Origin: Paenibacillus tyrphae
GTDB taxonomy: Bacteria; Bacillota; Bacilli; Paenibacillales; NBRC-103111
Assembly: GCF_027925525.1 (NCBI RefSeq)
Contig: NZ_BSDJ01000022.1
Span: 1-64,000, forward strand
Length of the DNA stretch: 64,000 nucleotides
Reading direction: 5' to 3'
Shown: piece by piece, positions 9,060 through 17,629 of the stretch
Numbering within the stretch: position 1 is the first letter of the stretch
Layout: each line of letters starts with the position of its first letter
Notes under the pieces: model-generated
Seen by the model: the letters and a program-made list of their open reading frames with translations, nothing else
Databases searched by the model: none
Told to the model about the DNA's origin: nothing
Translations under genes and position numbers: made by a program

Positions 9060-11843
9060 ATGGCTTGGCGCAAGTGGATAGGTTTCCCCCTTTCTTTTAT
9101 CTTAGCCGTAACGCTTGGAATGCCGGCTATGAAAACGGAGGCGTCAGAACAGCCTGTCAATCTGGTACGGAATAAGCCGGTCCAAACAAGCTCGCAAGCA
9201 AGCTCCACCGGACCGGGGACAGCCGCCGTCGACGGCGATGCCTCGACGTTCTGGCAGCCCCTGGCGAAAGACCGGGAGGATATGAATGTGTGGATCTCGG
9301 CGGATTTGGGGAAGGCGGAAACGTTCAATACATTTACAGTATCGTTTCGGAGTGTGGACATGGTGTCGGCTGTAAGTGCACTTGTGTCGTCGGACGGTAC
9401 GACTTGGCAAGAAGTTGCGTCCAAGAAAGGCAATTTGACCGTACAGGATAAAATCCGGTTTAAGGATACCTCCGCACGGTACGTGAAGCTGGATATTACG
9501 CTTAGCAAGAACAGCAATGTCAATTTGTTCGAATGGGGCGTTTACCGGGAGACTGGGGACGGCCCGGGACCGAATCCGGAGGAACCTGTTGTTCCGTCGG
9601 ACTTGGCAAGCGTTTACTTCGATAAGGGGAACGGGCAGCCTTATGCCGTAAACGAAGCGATTGAGCTGAAAAAGGGCGAGTCGAGAACACTGTCGCTGAG
9701 CTTGAAAGGAAAGCGAAAGAACGGCGATATCGTCGATTTGTCCAAGTATAACAAAACGCTAAAAACGAATACGAAGTTCATCACGGTGGAGCAGAACGGA
9801 ACCGTTACGGCGCTTCAGGCCGGAGCGAGCACGGTGTATACGGAAGTAGAGGTCACCAAGGACCTGACGCTGACTACTCCGGATATTTGGATCTTGGTCA
9901 AAGATCCGAACGAGTTTTTGGCGGAAGCCTTGATTGCGAATACTTCACTTGTTCACCCTCGTATGAAGACGGAGATCGGCCAGCCAGCGGTACTTCAGCC
10001 CGGTGACGATTTTCCGGCCGTGTCGGTGCAGGCAAATGTGAAGCTGGACGTGAGCGGGAGAGTGGTCCGAAACGGTCAGCCTGTTGCAGTTATTCCGAAA
10101 GTAGCTGTGAACAAGTCGGAAACGAAGAACGTCACGCTCCTGTTCAAAGCTAATCAATCCGGGAGCTACGAAATCCGGTTGACGCTGCAAAGAGAAGGTC
10201 TGCCTCCGGCCTATGACGTGTTCTATTTTACGGTGATGGATTCGGCTGCGATTCCGGAAGGGCAGAGCAGCATTGCGTATACGGGACCTGACGGGAAGCT
10301 TGTGTATGTCCCGGACTATAAAGGCAACCGGGTGATCGATTTCTCGAACGCCGGGTATATGGGTGGCGGGGTCCAACTTCCGGATGTACAGGCCCGGGTA
10401 ACCGTCGAGCCGGGAGAAGGCGACGCTACGGCGCGAATCCAGCAAGCGATCGATCAGGTGTCCCAAATGCCGATCGGGCCCGACGGCTTCCGCGGAGCGG
10501 TACTGCTGAAGAAGGGACGCTACGAGATCGAAGGCACGCTGTACGTACGAACGAGCGGCGTCGTGCTGCGTGGGGAAGGGCAGGACGAAGGAGGTACGCT
10601 CCTGTTCGGCTCGGGGAACAAACCGCGCAATCTGATCGAAATCGGCTCCTCCAAAGGGCCGGTCATCGATAACGCCTCCATGACGGACGTTACGGACCTG
10701 TATGTCCCTTCCGGGGCGAGAACGTTTCACGTGAAAGACGCCAGCGCCTATAAAGTAGGCGATAAAGTGATCGTGCGCCGGATCGGCAATGCCCGTTTTA
10801 TTACCGAAATCGGCATGGATTATATTTATAAACGGCCGGGAGGCACCGTGAGTCAATGGGGGCCGTTTAACCTTGATTTTGACCGCGTCATTACCGGCAT
10901 TAACGGCAATGAAATTACGGTGGACGCGCCGCTGGCGAACAGCATCGAGCTTCGTTGGGGCGGCGGACAGCTCTATAAATACAATGACGACGAGCGGATC
11001 GAAAAGGTCGGCGTGGAGAAGATGCGGGTGGATTCGGCTTTTGATCCGTCCGTCATCGATACGGCCATGGATAACGGCAAGACCGATCCGTATTATGCCG
11101 ATGAGAAGCATACCGAGCGCTTTGTCATGATGAACAGCGTGAAAAATGCCTGGGTCCGGGACGTGACCGGATACCACTTGGCCTATGCTTTGGTGCAAAT
11201 GGGCCGCAACGCAAAATGGGTAACCGTACAGGACTCCAAAGTGTTCGATATGGTCAGTATTATTACAGGCGGACGACGTTATGCCTACTACATTCAAGGG
11301 CAGCAAAATTTGGTGCAGCGCACGTATGCGGAGACGGCAAGGCATGGCTATGTGGTGGACAGCCGCGTGCAGGGGCCTAACGTATTTCTCGAAGGCGAGA
11401 GCCGGATCGACTACAACACAAGCGAGCCGCATCATCGCTGGTCCGTCGGCGGTCTGTTCGACAATATCAAATCCCCGATCATGATACGGGACAGAGGTTG
11501 GCTGGGAAGCGGCCACGGCTGGGCAGGTGCGAACTATGTGACATGGAATACCGAAGGCAAGCTGACGAGCCAGCAACCGCCGACGGCCCAAAACTATGCG
11601 ATCGGCCATGTCGGAGAGAAGGTTCCCGGATTTTTGCCGGATACGGATTACGATACAAGGCCGCGCAAGGACGCTTACTGGGAGTTGCATGGGCGCCACG
11701 TGACGCCGCTCAGCCTATACAAGCAGCAATTGAAAGAGCGCTTGGGCGAGCAAGCTTTGCAAAATATCGCTTACCGCCCGGTAGGAGGAGGTTCGCTGGA
11801 TACGCCGATCCTGCAGCAATCGGGCCCATCTCAAAGCAATTAG
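9060..11843 (+). CDS. secreted CBM32 (F5/8 type C) protein with a pectate-lyase-like beta-helix domain
   Basis: A 927-residue exported protein probably acting on plant or microbial polysaccharide. Signal peptide is residues 1 to about 27 (ends MKTEAS). A discoidin/CBM32 carbohydrate-binding domain spans about 30-165 (from NLVRNKP to LFEWGVYRE). Immunoglobulin-like beta domains span about 180-410, and a parallel beta-helix of the pectate-lyase superfamily about 440-900 (start AIDQVSQMPIGPDGFRGAVL, repeated turns such as VLRGEGQ). ATG at 9060 follows GGAGGT; an in-frame extension to 8928 lacks a site and would bury the signal peptide. No neighbour helps define the substrate, and the catalytic residues are not certain from sequence alone. 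Confidence 0.8.
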   Translation: MAWRKWIGFPLSFILAVTLGMPAMKTEASEQPVNLVRNKPVQTSSQASSTGPGTAAVDGDASTFWQPLAKDREDMNVWISADLGKAETFNTFTVSFRSVDMVSAVSALVSSDGTTWQEVASKKGNLTVQDKIRFKDTSARYVKLDITLSKNSNVNLFEWGVYRETGDGPGPNPEEPVVPSDLASVYFDKGNGQPYAVNEAIELKKGESRTLSLSLKGKRKNGDIVDLSKYNKTLKTNTKFITVEQNGTVTALQAGASTVYTEVEVTKDLTLTTPDIWILVKDPNEFLAEALIANTSLVHPRMKTEIGQPAVLQPGDDFPAVSVQANVKLDVSGRVVRNGQPVAVIPKVAVNKSETKNVTLLFKANQSGSYEIRLTLQREGLPPAYDVFYFTVMDSAAIPEGQSSIAYTGPDGKLVYVPDYKGNRVIDFSNAGYMGGGVQLPDVQARVTVEPGEGDATARIQQAIDQVSQMPIGPDGFRGAVLLKKGRYEIEGTLYVRTSGVVLRGEGQDEGGTLLFGSGNKPRNLIEIGSSKGPVIDNASMTDVTDLYVPSGARTFHVKDASAYKVGDKVIVRRIGNARFITEIGMDYIYKRPGGTVSQWGPFNLDFDRVITGINGNEITVDAPLANSIELRWGGGQLYKYNDDERIEKVGVEKMRVDSAFDPSVIDTAMDNGKTDPYYADEKHTERFVMMNSVKNAWVRDVTGYHLAYALVQMGRNAKWVTVQDSKVFDMVSIITGGRRYAYYIQGQQNLVQRTYAETARHGYVVDSRVQGPNVFLEGESRIDYNTSEPHHRWSVGGLFDNIKSPIMIRDRGWLGSGHGWAGANYVTWNTEGKLTSQQPPTAQNYAIGHVGEKVPGFLPDTDYDTRPRKDAYWELHGRHVTPLSLYKQQLKERLGEQALQNIAYRPVGGGSLDTPILQQSGPSQSN

Positions 11844-11919
11844 TACGAATGGAGCCGAGGAACGTCTCAAGCCGCAGCGGGCTGATATGCTGCATTTAAT
11901 GATTCATATCAGGTTACAG

Positions 11920-11948
11920 GAGCCGGGCGTTGTCCGGCTCTTATTTTG
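11920..11948 (+). terminator. terminator of the secreted beta-helix gene
   Basis: GAGCCGG / CCGGCTC (11920-11926 with 11934-11940) followed by TTATTTTG. Confidence 0.75.
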
Positions 11949-12017
11949 TTTTCCATTGTTCTTGTTAGGGGTGACCGTTACAATAAAAAGATATTTTTTT
12001 TAAGTTTCAAAAAAATA

Positions 12018-12626
12018 ATGCAGGGTTTGATTAGCCCCGGTTCGTCTATTCGCAGAGAAGGGAGGGGGAGAACGATTACAGAAGAAGCATGGATTGCGCG
12101 CATTGTATCGGGCGACGCGGATGCTTTCCGTGAACTGGTGGACAAATACGGAAATTATTTGTTCCAAGCGGTCTACGGGGTATTGCGTTCGACGAAAGAT
12201 GCAGAAGACGTCACGCAGGAAGCGCTGCTGAAAATATATGCGTCTCTCCCCCAGTACCGGTACCAAGGATTCAAAACTTGGCTCACGCGAATCGCCGTCA
12301 ATAAAGCGATCGATTTCAAACGGTCGCAGAATCGCAAGAAAGAAGAGTTAACGGATGACTGGGAGGAACACACGCTTCCCGAACCGCTCCAGAGCAGTTC
12401 CGTAGAGACGCAGGTCATTCGACGCGAGAGAAGTACGTACGTTCGTGAACGTCTGGATCATCTTCCGGAAAATTACCGTGATGTCGTGGTCGCCTTTTAT
12501 ATCGAGGAAAAAAGCTATCAACAGATCGCCGAAGAGCAGCAGGTCGCGATCAAAACGGTGGAATCGAAGCTGTACCGGGCAAAGCAATATATGCGGAAGG
12601 TTTGGAAGGAGGAGGAATGGGAATGA
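12018..12626 (+). CDS. ECF-type RNA polymerase sigma factor
   Basis: Extracytoplasmic-function sigma factor with region 2 (DAFRELVDKYGNYLFQ ... DAEDVTQEALLKIY) and region 4 (LPENYRDVVVAFYIEEKSYQ, then helix-turn-helix QIAEEQQVAIKTVESKLYRA). The start is uncertain. ATG at 12018 has no ribosome binding site, whereas a strong GGAGGGGG at 12061-12068 stands before an ATT codon at 12075 (protein then begins ITEEAWIARIVSGDADAF, where such factors normally start). It overlaps the anti-sigma gene by ATGA, the classic coupling of an ECF sigma with its regulator. The signal sensed is unknown. Confidence 0.9.
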   Translation: MQGLISPGSSIRREGRGRTITEEAWIARIVSGDADAFRELVDKYGNYLFQAVYGVLRSTKDAEDVTQEALLKIYASLPQYRYQGFKTWLTRIAVNKAIDFKRSQNRKKEELTDDWEEHTLPEPLQSSSVETQVIRRERSTYVRERLDHLPENYRDVVVAFYIEEKSYQQIAEEQQVAIKTVESKLYRAKQYMRKVWKEEEWE

Positions 12627-13135
12627 ATCAACACAGGCCGCTGAACATTTGGATGCAGTATGTGAACGATGCGTTGCCGCCGGAGGAGAGGGAGCGCTGT
12701 GAGGCCCATCTGGACGGCTGCGACGCCTGCTTGGAGCTGTACATGGAGTGTATAGGGCAAATGGCAGACAGCCTGCCGGCACTACCGGATACGGATGTTT
12801 TTGCCGCTGCGGTCATGCAGCGTTGGACGGAAGAGCAGCCGCTGGCTTCCGAGGCCGAAGATACTCCGGCGATCCCACTGGCAGAGAGCAAACGACGTAT
12901 CCCCTGGACGCAGAGTCCCTTCTTCCATTATGCTGTTGCTGCGGCCATCACGCTGCTCTTAATGAGCACCGGCGTGTTCCACTCGCTCATGGGCCATCCG
13001 GAGCCCGGCCGCATGTCCTATTCCGCGTCCGATCAGACGGAAGCCTACGTTCCGTTTTCCGAAATCTTACTGGAGAAAACGATCGGCTTGCTCGATTCCA
13101 TTCAACCGAAACATGAAAGAGGAGGTACCCGATGA
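12623..13135 (+). CDS. anti-sigma factor with zinc-finger-like domain
   Basis: A 170-residue membrane protein expected to hold the upstream ECF sigma factor at the membrane. The cytoplasmic N-terminus has a ZAS-type motif with Cys26, His29, Cys33 and Cys36 (ERCEAHLDGCDACLEL). One transmembrane helix lies at about 101-120 (HYAVAAAITLLLMSTGVF), leaving a short outer tail. ATG at 12623 is 7 nt after GGAGG and overlaps the sigma stop; its own stop overlaps the next gene start. Confidence 0.88.
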   Translation: MNQHRPLNIWMQYVNDALPPEERERCEAHLDGCDACLELYMECIGQMADSLPALPDTDVFAAAVMQRWTEEQPLASEAEDTPAIPLAESKRRIPWTQSPFFHYAVAAAITLLLMSTGVFHSLMGHPEPGRMSYSASDQTEAYVPFSEILLEKTIGLLDSIQPKHERGGTR

Positions 13136-14265
13136 ACACATATAAAAGTCCGGTGGCGGCGTTTCTGCTGTCGTTCATTCCCGGACTAGGCCATTTGTAT
13201 ATGGGACGCGCATTCCGGGGGTTGGTATACGGGTTTGCATTTTTTGGCTTGCTGCTGCTGACCTTCATTCTCGGTACGCAATACGGAGGGCGCGACGCGT
13301 TCTTCATTTTGTTAATTGCCCTTGCAATTGCCGTCGTAAACGTTCTCGATATGGTGTTCTTTCTGCTCACCCGGGGCGGACGTCCTCCAGCTTATCGGCA
13401 ATCCCACATCGCGCAAGACCAGCCCTATGGACCTGCAGATGGAAGTTACCGGTCTTGGTCGCATGAGGCCGCGGCTCCGATGAACGACCGGTTTCGCACC
13501 ATTGTGCTTTCTTTCGTTCCAGGGCTTGGCCATCTCCACCTCGGGTTAATGCAGCGCGGGCTCGGCTTTATGGTCTTGTTCTTCGGACTGACGGTGATGA
13601 TCTTCTTCCTCAGCGTCATTACGCACCGCGACGTATTTCTGGTATTCCTCGGCGCGCTGCCGGTCATTTGGCTGTACTGTATGTTCGACTGCGTGCAGCA
13701 GTATGGACGAAAGGAGCGGGGAGAGGTCCTGACGGACCGGACGATCTTTGAAGAATTTCAAGAGAGCCGGGAGTCGGGCAAGAAGAATAAAACGCTGGCT
13801 ACGCTGCTCTCGATTTTCCCCGGGGCGGGGCATATGTACTTGGGCCTGCAGAAGCGCGGCCTGCAGCTCATGGCGGCCTTTCTGTTCTGCATCTATATCA
13901 TGGATGTAATGCGGCTGTCGCTGTTCATGTTCCTGATTCCGATCCTATGGTTTTTCAGCTTCTTCGACGCACTTCAGATGGTGTCTAAGGTCGGCCGTGA
14001 GGAATTAAGGGATGTACCGGTTGTCGGCTGGCTGCTGCACCATCAGCGGTGGCTCGGGTACGGATTGCTTGCGCTGGGGGCGTACTATTTGCTAGATCGC
14101 GTGCTGTTGAGTACGCTGGATATTTGGCTTTCCGAAAAACTGCAGCGGCAGGTCATGCTATGGTTCGACCAGTATTTCCAGACGTTCGTCATCTCGGTGC
14201 TGCTGATTGGCGGGGGCATCCGGCTTCTGCTTGGAAATAAAAAGGGCAGAGGGGGTCGTTCATGA
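13132..14265 (+). CDS. polytopic membrane protein with three internal repeats, ECF operon
   Basis: A 377-residue integral membrane protein. The same motif occurs three times: FLLSFIPGLGHLYMG (about residue 10), VLSFVPGLGHLHLG (about 125) and LLSIFPGAGHMYLG (about 225). Each is followed by a short basic turn (R-A-F-R-G, Q-R-G, K-R-G) and one or more hydrophobic helices, resembling a tandem TM2-like hairpin. One further hydrophobic pair is at the C-terminus. The 4-bp overlap with the anti-sigma gene makes it part of the sigma operon. The function is unknown; envelope stress sensing or response is inferred from context. Confidence 0.8.
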   Translation: MNTYKSPVAAFLLSFIPGLGHLYMGRAFRGLVYGFAFFGLLLLTFILGTQYGGRDAFFILLIALAIAVVNVLDMVFFLLTRGGRPPAYRQSHIAQDQPYGPADGSYRSWSHEAAAPMNDRFRTIVLSFVPGLGHLHLGLMQRGLGFMVLFFGLTVMIFFLSVITHRDVFLVFLGALPVIWLYCMFDCVQQYGRKERGEVLTDRTIFEEFQESRESGKKNKTLATLLSIFPGAGHMYLGLQKRGLQLMAAFLFCIYIMDVMRLSLFMFLIPILWFFSFFDALQMVSKVGREELRDVPVVGWLLHHQRWLGYGLLALGAYYLLDRVLLSTLDIWLSEKLQRQVMLWFDQYFQTFVISVLLIGGGIRLLLGNKKGRGGRS

Positions 14266-14329
14266 GACCATGGCGCGCAGGTACGTTGAGCCGCTTATTT
14301 TTCTCGGGGGTGTGCTGGCAGCAGCCTAG
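14262..14329 (+). pseudogene. possible decayed start of a fourth operon gene
   Basis: A start codon overlaps the previous stop (ATGA) and encodes MRPWRAGTLS, but the frame then loses sense. The next frame continues as a hydrophobic stretch, LIFLGGVLAAA, and stops at 14327-14329. Together they look like the first 20 residues of a membrane protein broken by a frameshift, with the rest deleted before the terminators at 14363 and 14403. This is an inference from a very short stretch. Confidence 0.35.
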
Positions 14330-14362
14330 TCCTGGCAGAGAGGGCTTCCGTTCCGACTATCC

Positions 14363-14392
14363 AAAAGTGGACCGTGTATTCACGGTCCACTT
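14363..14392 (-). terminator. perfect 12-bp hairpin, terminator of the GNAT gene
   Basis: AAGTGGACCGTG (14365-14376) pairs perfectly with CACGGTCCACTT (14381-14392). On the minus strand it is followed by TTTT, so it can end the GNAT transcript. Confidence 0.65.
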
Positions 14393-14402
14393 AGCATCCA
14401 AT

Positions 14403-14450
14403 CAGCGGCCATCTCTCCGAAAGCTGATAAGGAGAGGGCCGCTGTTTTTT
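14403..14450 (+). terminator. terminator of the ECF sigma operon
   Basis: CAGCGGCC/GGCCGCTG outer stem and CTCTCC/GGAGAG inner stem, followed by TTTTTT (14445-14450). Confidence 0.85.
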
Positions 14451-14931
14451 ACGGCAACGACCGAAAGGTTTGAACGGGTCCTTCCCAATCGTCTCTCGTC
14501 ATTTCCTGATAGCTGCCCTTCGTATACTCGTCAATGATCCGTCTCCAGAACGTCTGGGCCGGCTCGTTCTCCTCCATTTGCGCTACTTCCCATTGACCCG
14601 GAAACCGGTTAAACAAATCAAAGGCCATCTCCCGTCCGACGCCGTGCCGGCGGTATTTTTTCATGACGAAAAATTCAGCGACCGAATACACCGGTTCATC
14701 CGACCCAATTTCCCGAATCAAGGCAAAACCGGCCAGTTTCCCGTCCACATGAACGAGGAAAGGATGTCTTCCTTCCTCCGTCCAATAATGATCCAGATAC
14801 GGATATTCGAATAGGCCGTGTTCGTTCACATCTTCCGGATCGAATTCGGTAAAATCGTATTTATACAGCTCCAGCAAATTTCGCACGACAGATTTTTGCT
14901 CCGCAGCGGCTTTTGAAACGACTATTTCCAT
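14449..14931 (-). CDS. GNAT-family N-acetyltransferase
   Basis: A 160-residue acetyl-CoA-dependent acetyltransferase of unknown substrate. The fold is recognisable from the beta strand GKLAGFALIR, the strand VYSVAEFFVMKKYRR and the acetyl-CoA pyrophosphate loop RRHGVGREMAFDLFNRFPG, then a terminal segment that packs an aromatic pair (FWRRIIDEY). AAGGAGAG lies 5 nt before ATG at 14931. It is monocistronic on the minus strand, with a TATAAT -10 about 40 bp upstream. Confidence 0.85.
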   Translation of the reverse strand: MEIVVSKAAAEQKSVVRNLLELYKYDFTEFDPEDVNEHGLFEYPYLDHYWTEEGRHPFLVHVDGKLAGFALIREIGSDEPVYSVAEFFVMKKYRRHGVGREMAFDLFNRFPGQWEVAQMEENEPAQTFWRRIIDEYTKGSYQEMTRDDWEGPVQTFRSLP

Positions 14932-15135
14932 TTTGACTCTCCTTTTCCACAACCATGAAGCTCTCGTTTTTATTATAAATGAAACGGTACGGAAAGTACG
15001 AGTATAGCGATTTTCTCTTGCCGCCGATGCCTGCGTTAACAATATCTTTAGACCGGGTTAAACTTGCTCTAACATACGAGGGGTATGCTGTAACCGAACA
15101 AGTAAATAAATCCGATAGGTTGGAGTCACATGGAG

Positions 15136-15196
15136 AAACCTTAATTAGATTTTTTCCCGAAGCTGCGGGTTGAAAAAGTCTATTTAAGGTTTTTTT
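15136..15196 (+). terminator. leader terminator of the glpP-ugp operon, probable GlpP antitermination target
   Basis: A long imperfect stem (left arm 15136-15159, right arm 15166-15192; AAACCTTAA pairs with TTAAGGTTT at the base) is followed by a T tract (15190-15196). It lies just before glpP. In Bacillus the GlpP protein prevents termination at such leader hairpins when glycerol 3-phosphate is present, so autoregulation is likely. Confidence 0.6.
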
Positions 15197-15221
15197 GTGT
15201 CAGAAAGGCGGGCTGAAGGGT

Positions 15222-15839
15222 ATGCGGGATCTGGATTTTTTGGAAAGATTGCGTAGAAACCGGATGATTGCATCGGTTAAGGAGCACAAGACGCTGGAGA
15301 AGGCTGCAAAGGCCAAGGTCGGCGCGGTGGTGCTTTCGATCGGCAACATCGGCAACATTAAAAGCTTTGTAGACTTGTACAAAAAGAACAGGATTCCCGT
15401 ATTTCTTCACGTTGAACGGCTCGGAGGACTAAGTCAGGATAGTGAAGGGATGGCTTTTCTGGCCACCTGCGTCAAGCCTGACGGCATTGTGACGACGAGG
15501 AATCAGCTGATCAAGCTCGCCAAGAAGGAGGGCCTGCTTACGATTCAGCGGGTGTTTTTATTCGATAGCGATTCGGTCAAATCGGGCCTCAAATCGGTGC
15601 AGGAAACTCAGCCAAATGCGATTGAGATCATGCCTGCGCTGCTGCCGGAATACATCGCTATGTACCGGCAGGAGACGAATATCCCGATTATTGCGGGTGG
15701 CTTAATCCAAACCCGGGAGCAAATCAAGGAGGCGCTGCAAAGCGGGGCGGTAGCCGTGTCGATGGGGATGCATGAACTGTGGAGGGAGTCCATCGGAGAA
15801 GTGCTGCCGGACGGCGCCCCGGGAGGGGAGGAATCTTGA
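15222..15839 (+). CDS. glpP: glycerol-3-phosphate responsive antiterminator
   Basis: A 205-residue TIM-barrel-like RNA-binding regulator of the GlpP family. Characteristic segments are FLHVERLGGLSQDSEG, KPDGIVTTRNQLIKLAKK, TIQRVFLFDSDS, EIMPALLPEY and IPIIAGGLIQTREQI. ATG at 15222 is preceded by GAAGGG; an upstream TTG at 15195 is possible. It is the first gene of an operon with a sugar-phosphate type ABC importer (TGATG overlap with the permease). It probably controls that importer by antitermination at the leader hairpin rather than the usual glpFK/glpD genes. Confidence 0.88.
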   Translation: MRDLDFLERLRRNRMIASVKEHKTLEKAAKAKVGAVVLSIGNIGNIKSFVDLYKKNRIPVFLHVERLGGLSQDSEGMAFLATCVKPDGIVTTRNQLIKLAKKEGLLTIQRVFLFDSDSVKSGLKSVQETQPNAIEIMPALLPEYIAMYRQETNIPIIAGGLIQTREQIKEALQSGAVAVSMGMHELWRESIGEVLPDGAPGGEES

Positions 15840-16765
15840 TGAATCCGGACGCTTCTTACGCTTCCAAGCCGACGTTTAAAGAAGCCGCTCGCAAGCAGAC
15901 CGGCAGCAAAATCGGGCGGATGCTGAAGCCCTATTTGTTTATTTTGCCCTGTGTCGTATTGGTGCTTCTCTTCAACTACTACCCTTTTGTCAAAACGATG
16001 GTTTTGGGCTTTACGCTGGTGGACATGCTCGGCAATCCGGTGGAGTTCGTTGGGTTGGAAAACTTTGTCGAAGCATTCCAGGATGAGCGGCTGCTCCGCG
16101 CATTGCTGAATACGCTGCAATTCACTATTCTGACAGTCCCCGCTACGCTGTTGATCACGCTGACCTTGGCGCTGCTGGCGGAGAAGGCTAGGAAAGGCAG
16201 CCGAATCTATCAAGTGATGTTCGCCTTGCCGATGGCCGTCTCCATGTCGTCGGCGGTCATGATCTTCCAACTGCTCATGAATCCGACAATCGGGATGTTT
16301 AACTATATTACCGGACTTGGCTTAAACTGGTTCGGCGATGAAAAATATGCGCTAACGGGCATTGCGATCATCTCGGTGTGGATGAGCATCGGGTTCAGCT
16401 TCTTGTTTTTGCTAGCCGCCCTTAGGAACGTCCCGCAGGAGCTGCTGGAATCGGCCGAAATGGAAGGAAGCAGCTACATGCAGAAGCTCATTCGAATCAA
16501 GCTGCCGCTTATCTCGCCGACGTTGTTTTTTCTGCTGTGTACCGACTTGATCGGCTCCTTGCTGGTGTTCGGTCCCGTATCGATTCTGACCAAAGGCGGG
16601 CCGCTGGGCGCCACGGAGACGATGGTGTACTGGATGTACACGGAAGCCTTCGAGAAGGGCAAGTACGGATACGGAAGCGCCATCGCCGTCATCATTTTCT
16701 TCATCGTCATGATCTTTACGCTGATCACCTTCGCGTACGAGAAGAAAGGGGTGCATTACACATGA
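15839..16765 (+). CDS. ABC transporter permease, UgpA/MalF type
   Basis: One of two membrane subunits of a carbohydrate-type ABC importer, probably for sn-glycerol 3-phosphate or its diesters. The 308-residue protein has six transmembrane helices (first FILPCVVLVLLFNYYPFV) and the EAA loop ESAEMEGSSYMQKLIRIKLP that contacts the ATPase. It overlaps glpP by one base and the next permease by four. Substrate is inferred from the adjacent GlpP and the UgpB-like binding protein. Confidence 0.88.
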   Translation: MNPDASYASKPTFKEAARKQTGSKIGRMLKPYLFILPCVVLVLLFNYYPFVKTMVLGFTLVDMLGNPVEFVGLENFVEAFQDERLLRALLNTLQFTILTVPATLLITLTLALLAEKARKGSRIYQVMFALPMAVSMSSAVMIFQLLMNPTIGMFNYITGLGLNWFGDEKYALTGIAIISVWMSIGFSFLFLLAALRNVPQELLESAEMEGSSYMQKLIRIKLPLISPTLFFLLCTDLIGSLLVFGPVSILTKGGPLGATETMVYWMYTEAFEKGKYGYGSAIAVIIFFIVMIFTLITFAYEKKGVHYT

Positions 16766-17589
16766 TGGCAACGAAGCGGCTGTACGATTGGGGAGTGCTT
16801 GTAATCTCTATGCTGGCGGGTCTGGTCGTCATTTTCCCGCTCATTTATTGCATCGGAGTCAGCTTGATGAGTCCTTCCGATCTCGGCTCCTATCCGCCCA
16901 AGCTGTTTCCCAGCACGTTATTTTTGGATAATTACAAAACGGTATTTACCTCGACGCCGATTTTCACGTTTATGTGGAACTCGTTCCTGATCGCGGTTAT
17001 CGGCACAATCGGGCGGTTGATTACGAGCAGCTTGGCGGCGTATGCCTTTGCGTTTATGGAGTTCCGGTGGAAGAAAGGATGGTTCTTGCTGATCCTCGGA
17101 ACGATGATGATCCCGGGGGACATGCTCATTATTACCAACTATATTACGGTCGCCCAGATGGGGCTGATCAATACATACGGCGGCGTCATGATCGTCATGC
17201 TGGTGGCTGCGGTGTTCATGTTTATGCTGCGGCAGCACTTCATGACCGTGCCGAGGGATTACAGAGATGCGGCGTTTGTGGACGGCTGCGGCGATATGCG
17301 GTTTTTTGCGCAAATTTTGCTGCCGATGTCCGTGCCTGTCTTATCTTCGATCACGATTACATCGTTTATCGGTCTTTGGAATACATACCTGTGGCCGCTG
17401 CTGGTGACGAACTCGGAACAGATGAGAACCGTGCAGGTTGGCATTACGATGCTGCAATTCCCGGAAGGGATGGTGTACGGACCGATTATGGCCGGTGTAA
17501 CCGTGATCCTCATTCCATCGGTCCTGGTCTTCGTCTTCTTCCAGAAACAGCTCGTCTTCGGCGTAACGTCAGGCGGCTTAAAAGGATAA
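16762..17589 (+). CDS. ABC transporter permease, UgpE/MalG type
   Basis: Second membrane subunit, 275 residues and six helices. The EAA loop is DAAFVDGCGDMRFFAQILLP. The helix-rich N-terminus starts with YDWGVLVISMLAGLVVIFPL. ATGA overlap with the upstream permease and AAAGGGG as ribosome binding site. It pairs with the UgpA-like subunit to form the channel. Confidence 0.88.
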   Translation: MMATKRLYDWGVLVISMLAGLVVIFPLIYCIGVSLMSPSDLGSYPPKLFPSTLFLDNYKTVFTSTPIFTFMWNSFLIAVIGTIGRLITSSLAAYAFAFMEFRWKKGWFLLILGTMMIPGDMLIITNYITVAQMGLINTYGGVMIVMLVAAVFMFMLRQHFMTVPRDYRDAAFVDGCGDMRFFAQILLPMSVPVLSSITITSFIGLWNTYLWPLLVTNSEQMRTVQVGITMLQFPEGMVYGPIMAGVTVILIPSVLVFVFFQKQLVFGVTSGGLKG

Positions 17590-17629
17590 AGGATTCGCAA
17601 TCTAGCCACTACCCAAGGAGGATAACCAA

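Noticed and set aside
14979-15173. Possible 64-residue gene before glpP
   Set aside because: No ribosome binding site before its ATG, and its 3' end runs through the glpP leader hairpin; better explained as regulatory leader.
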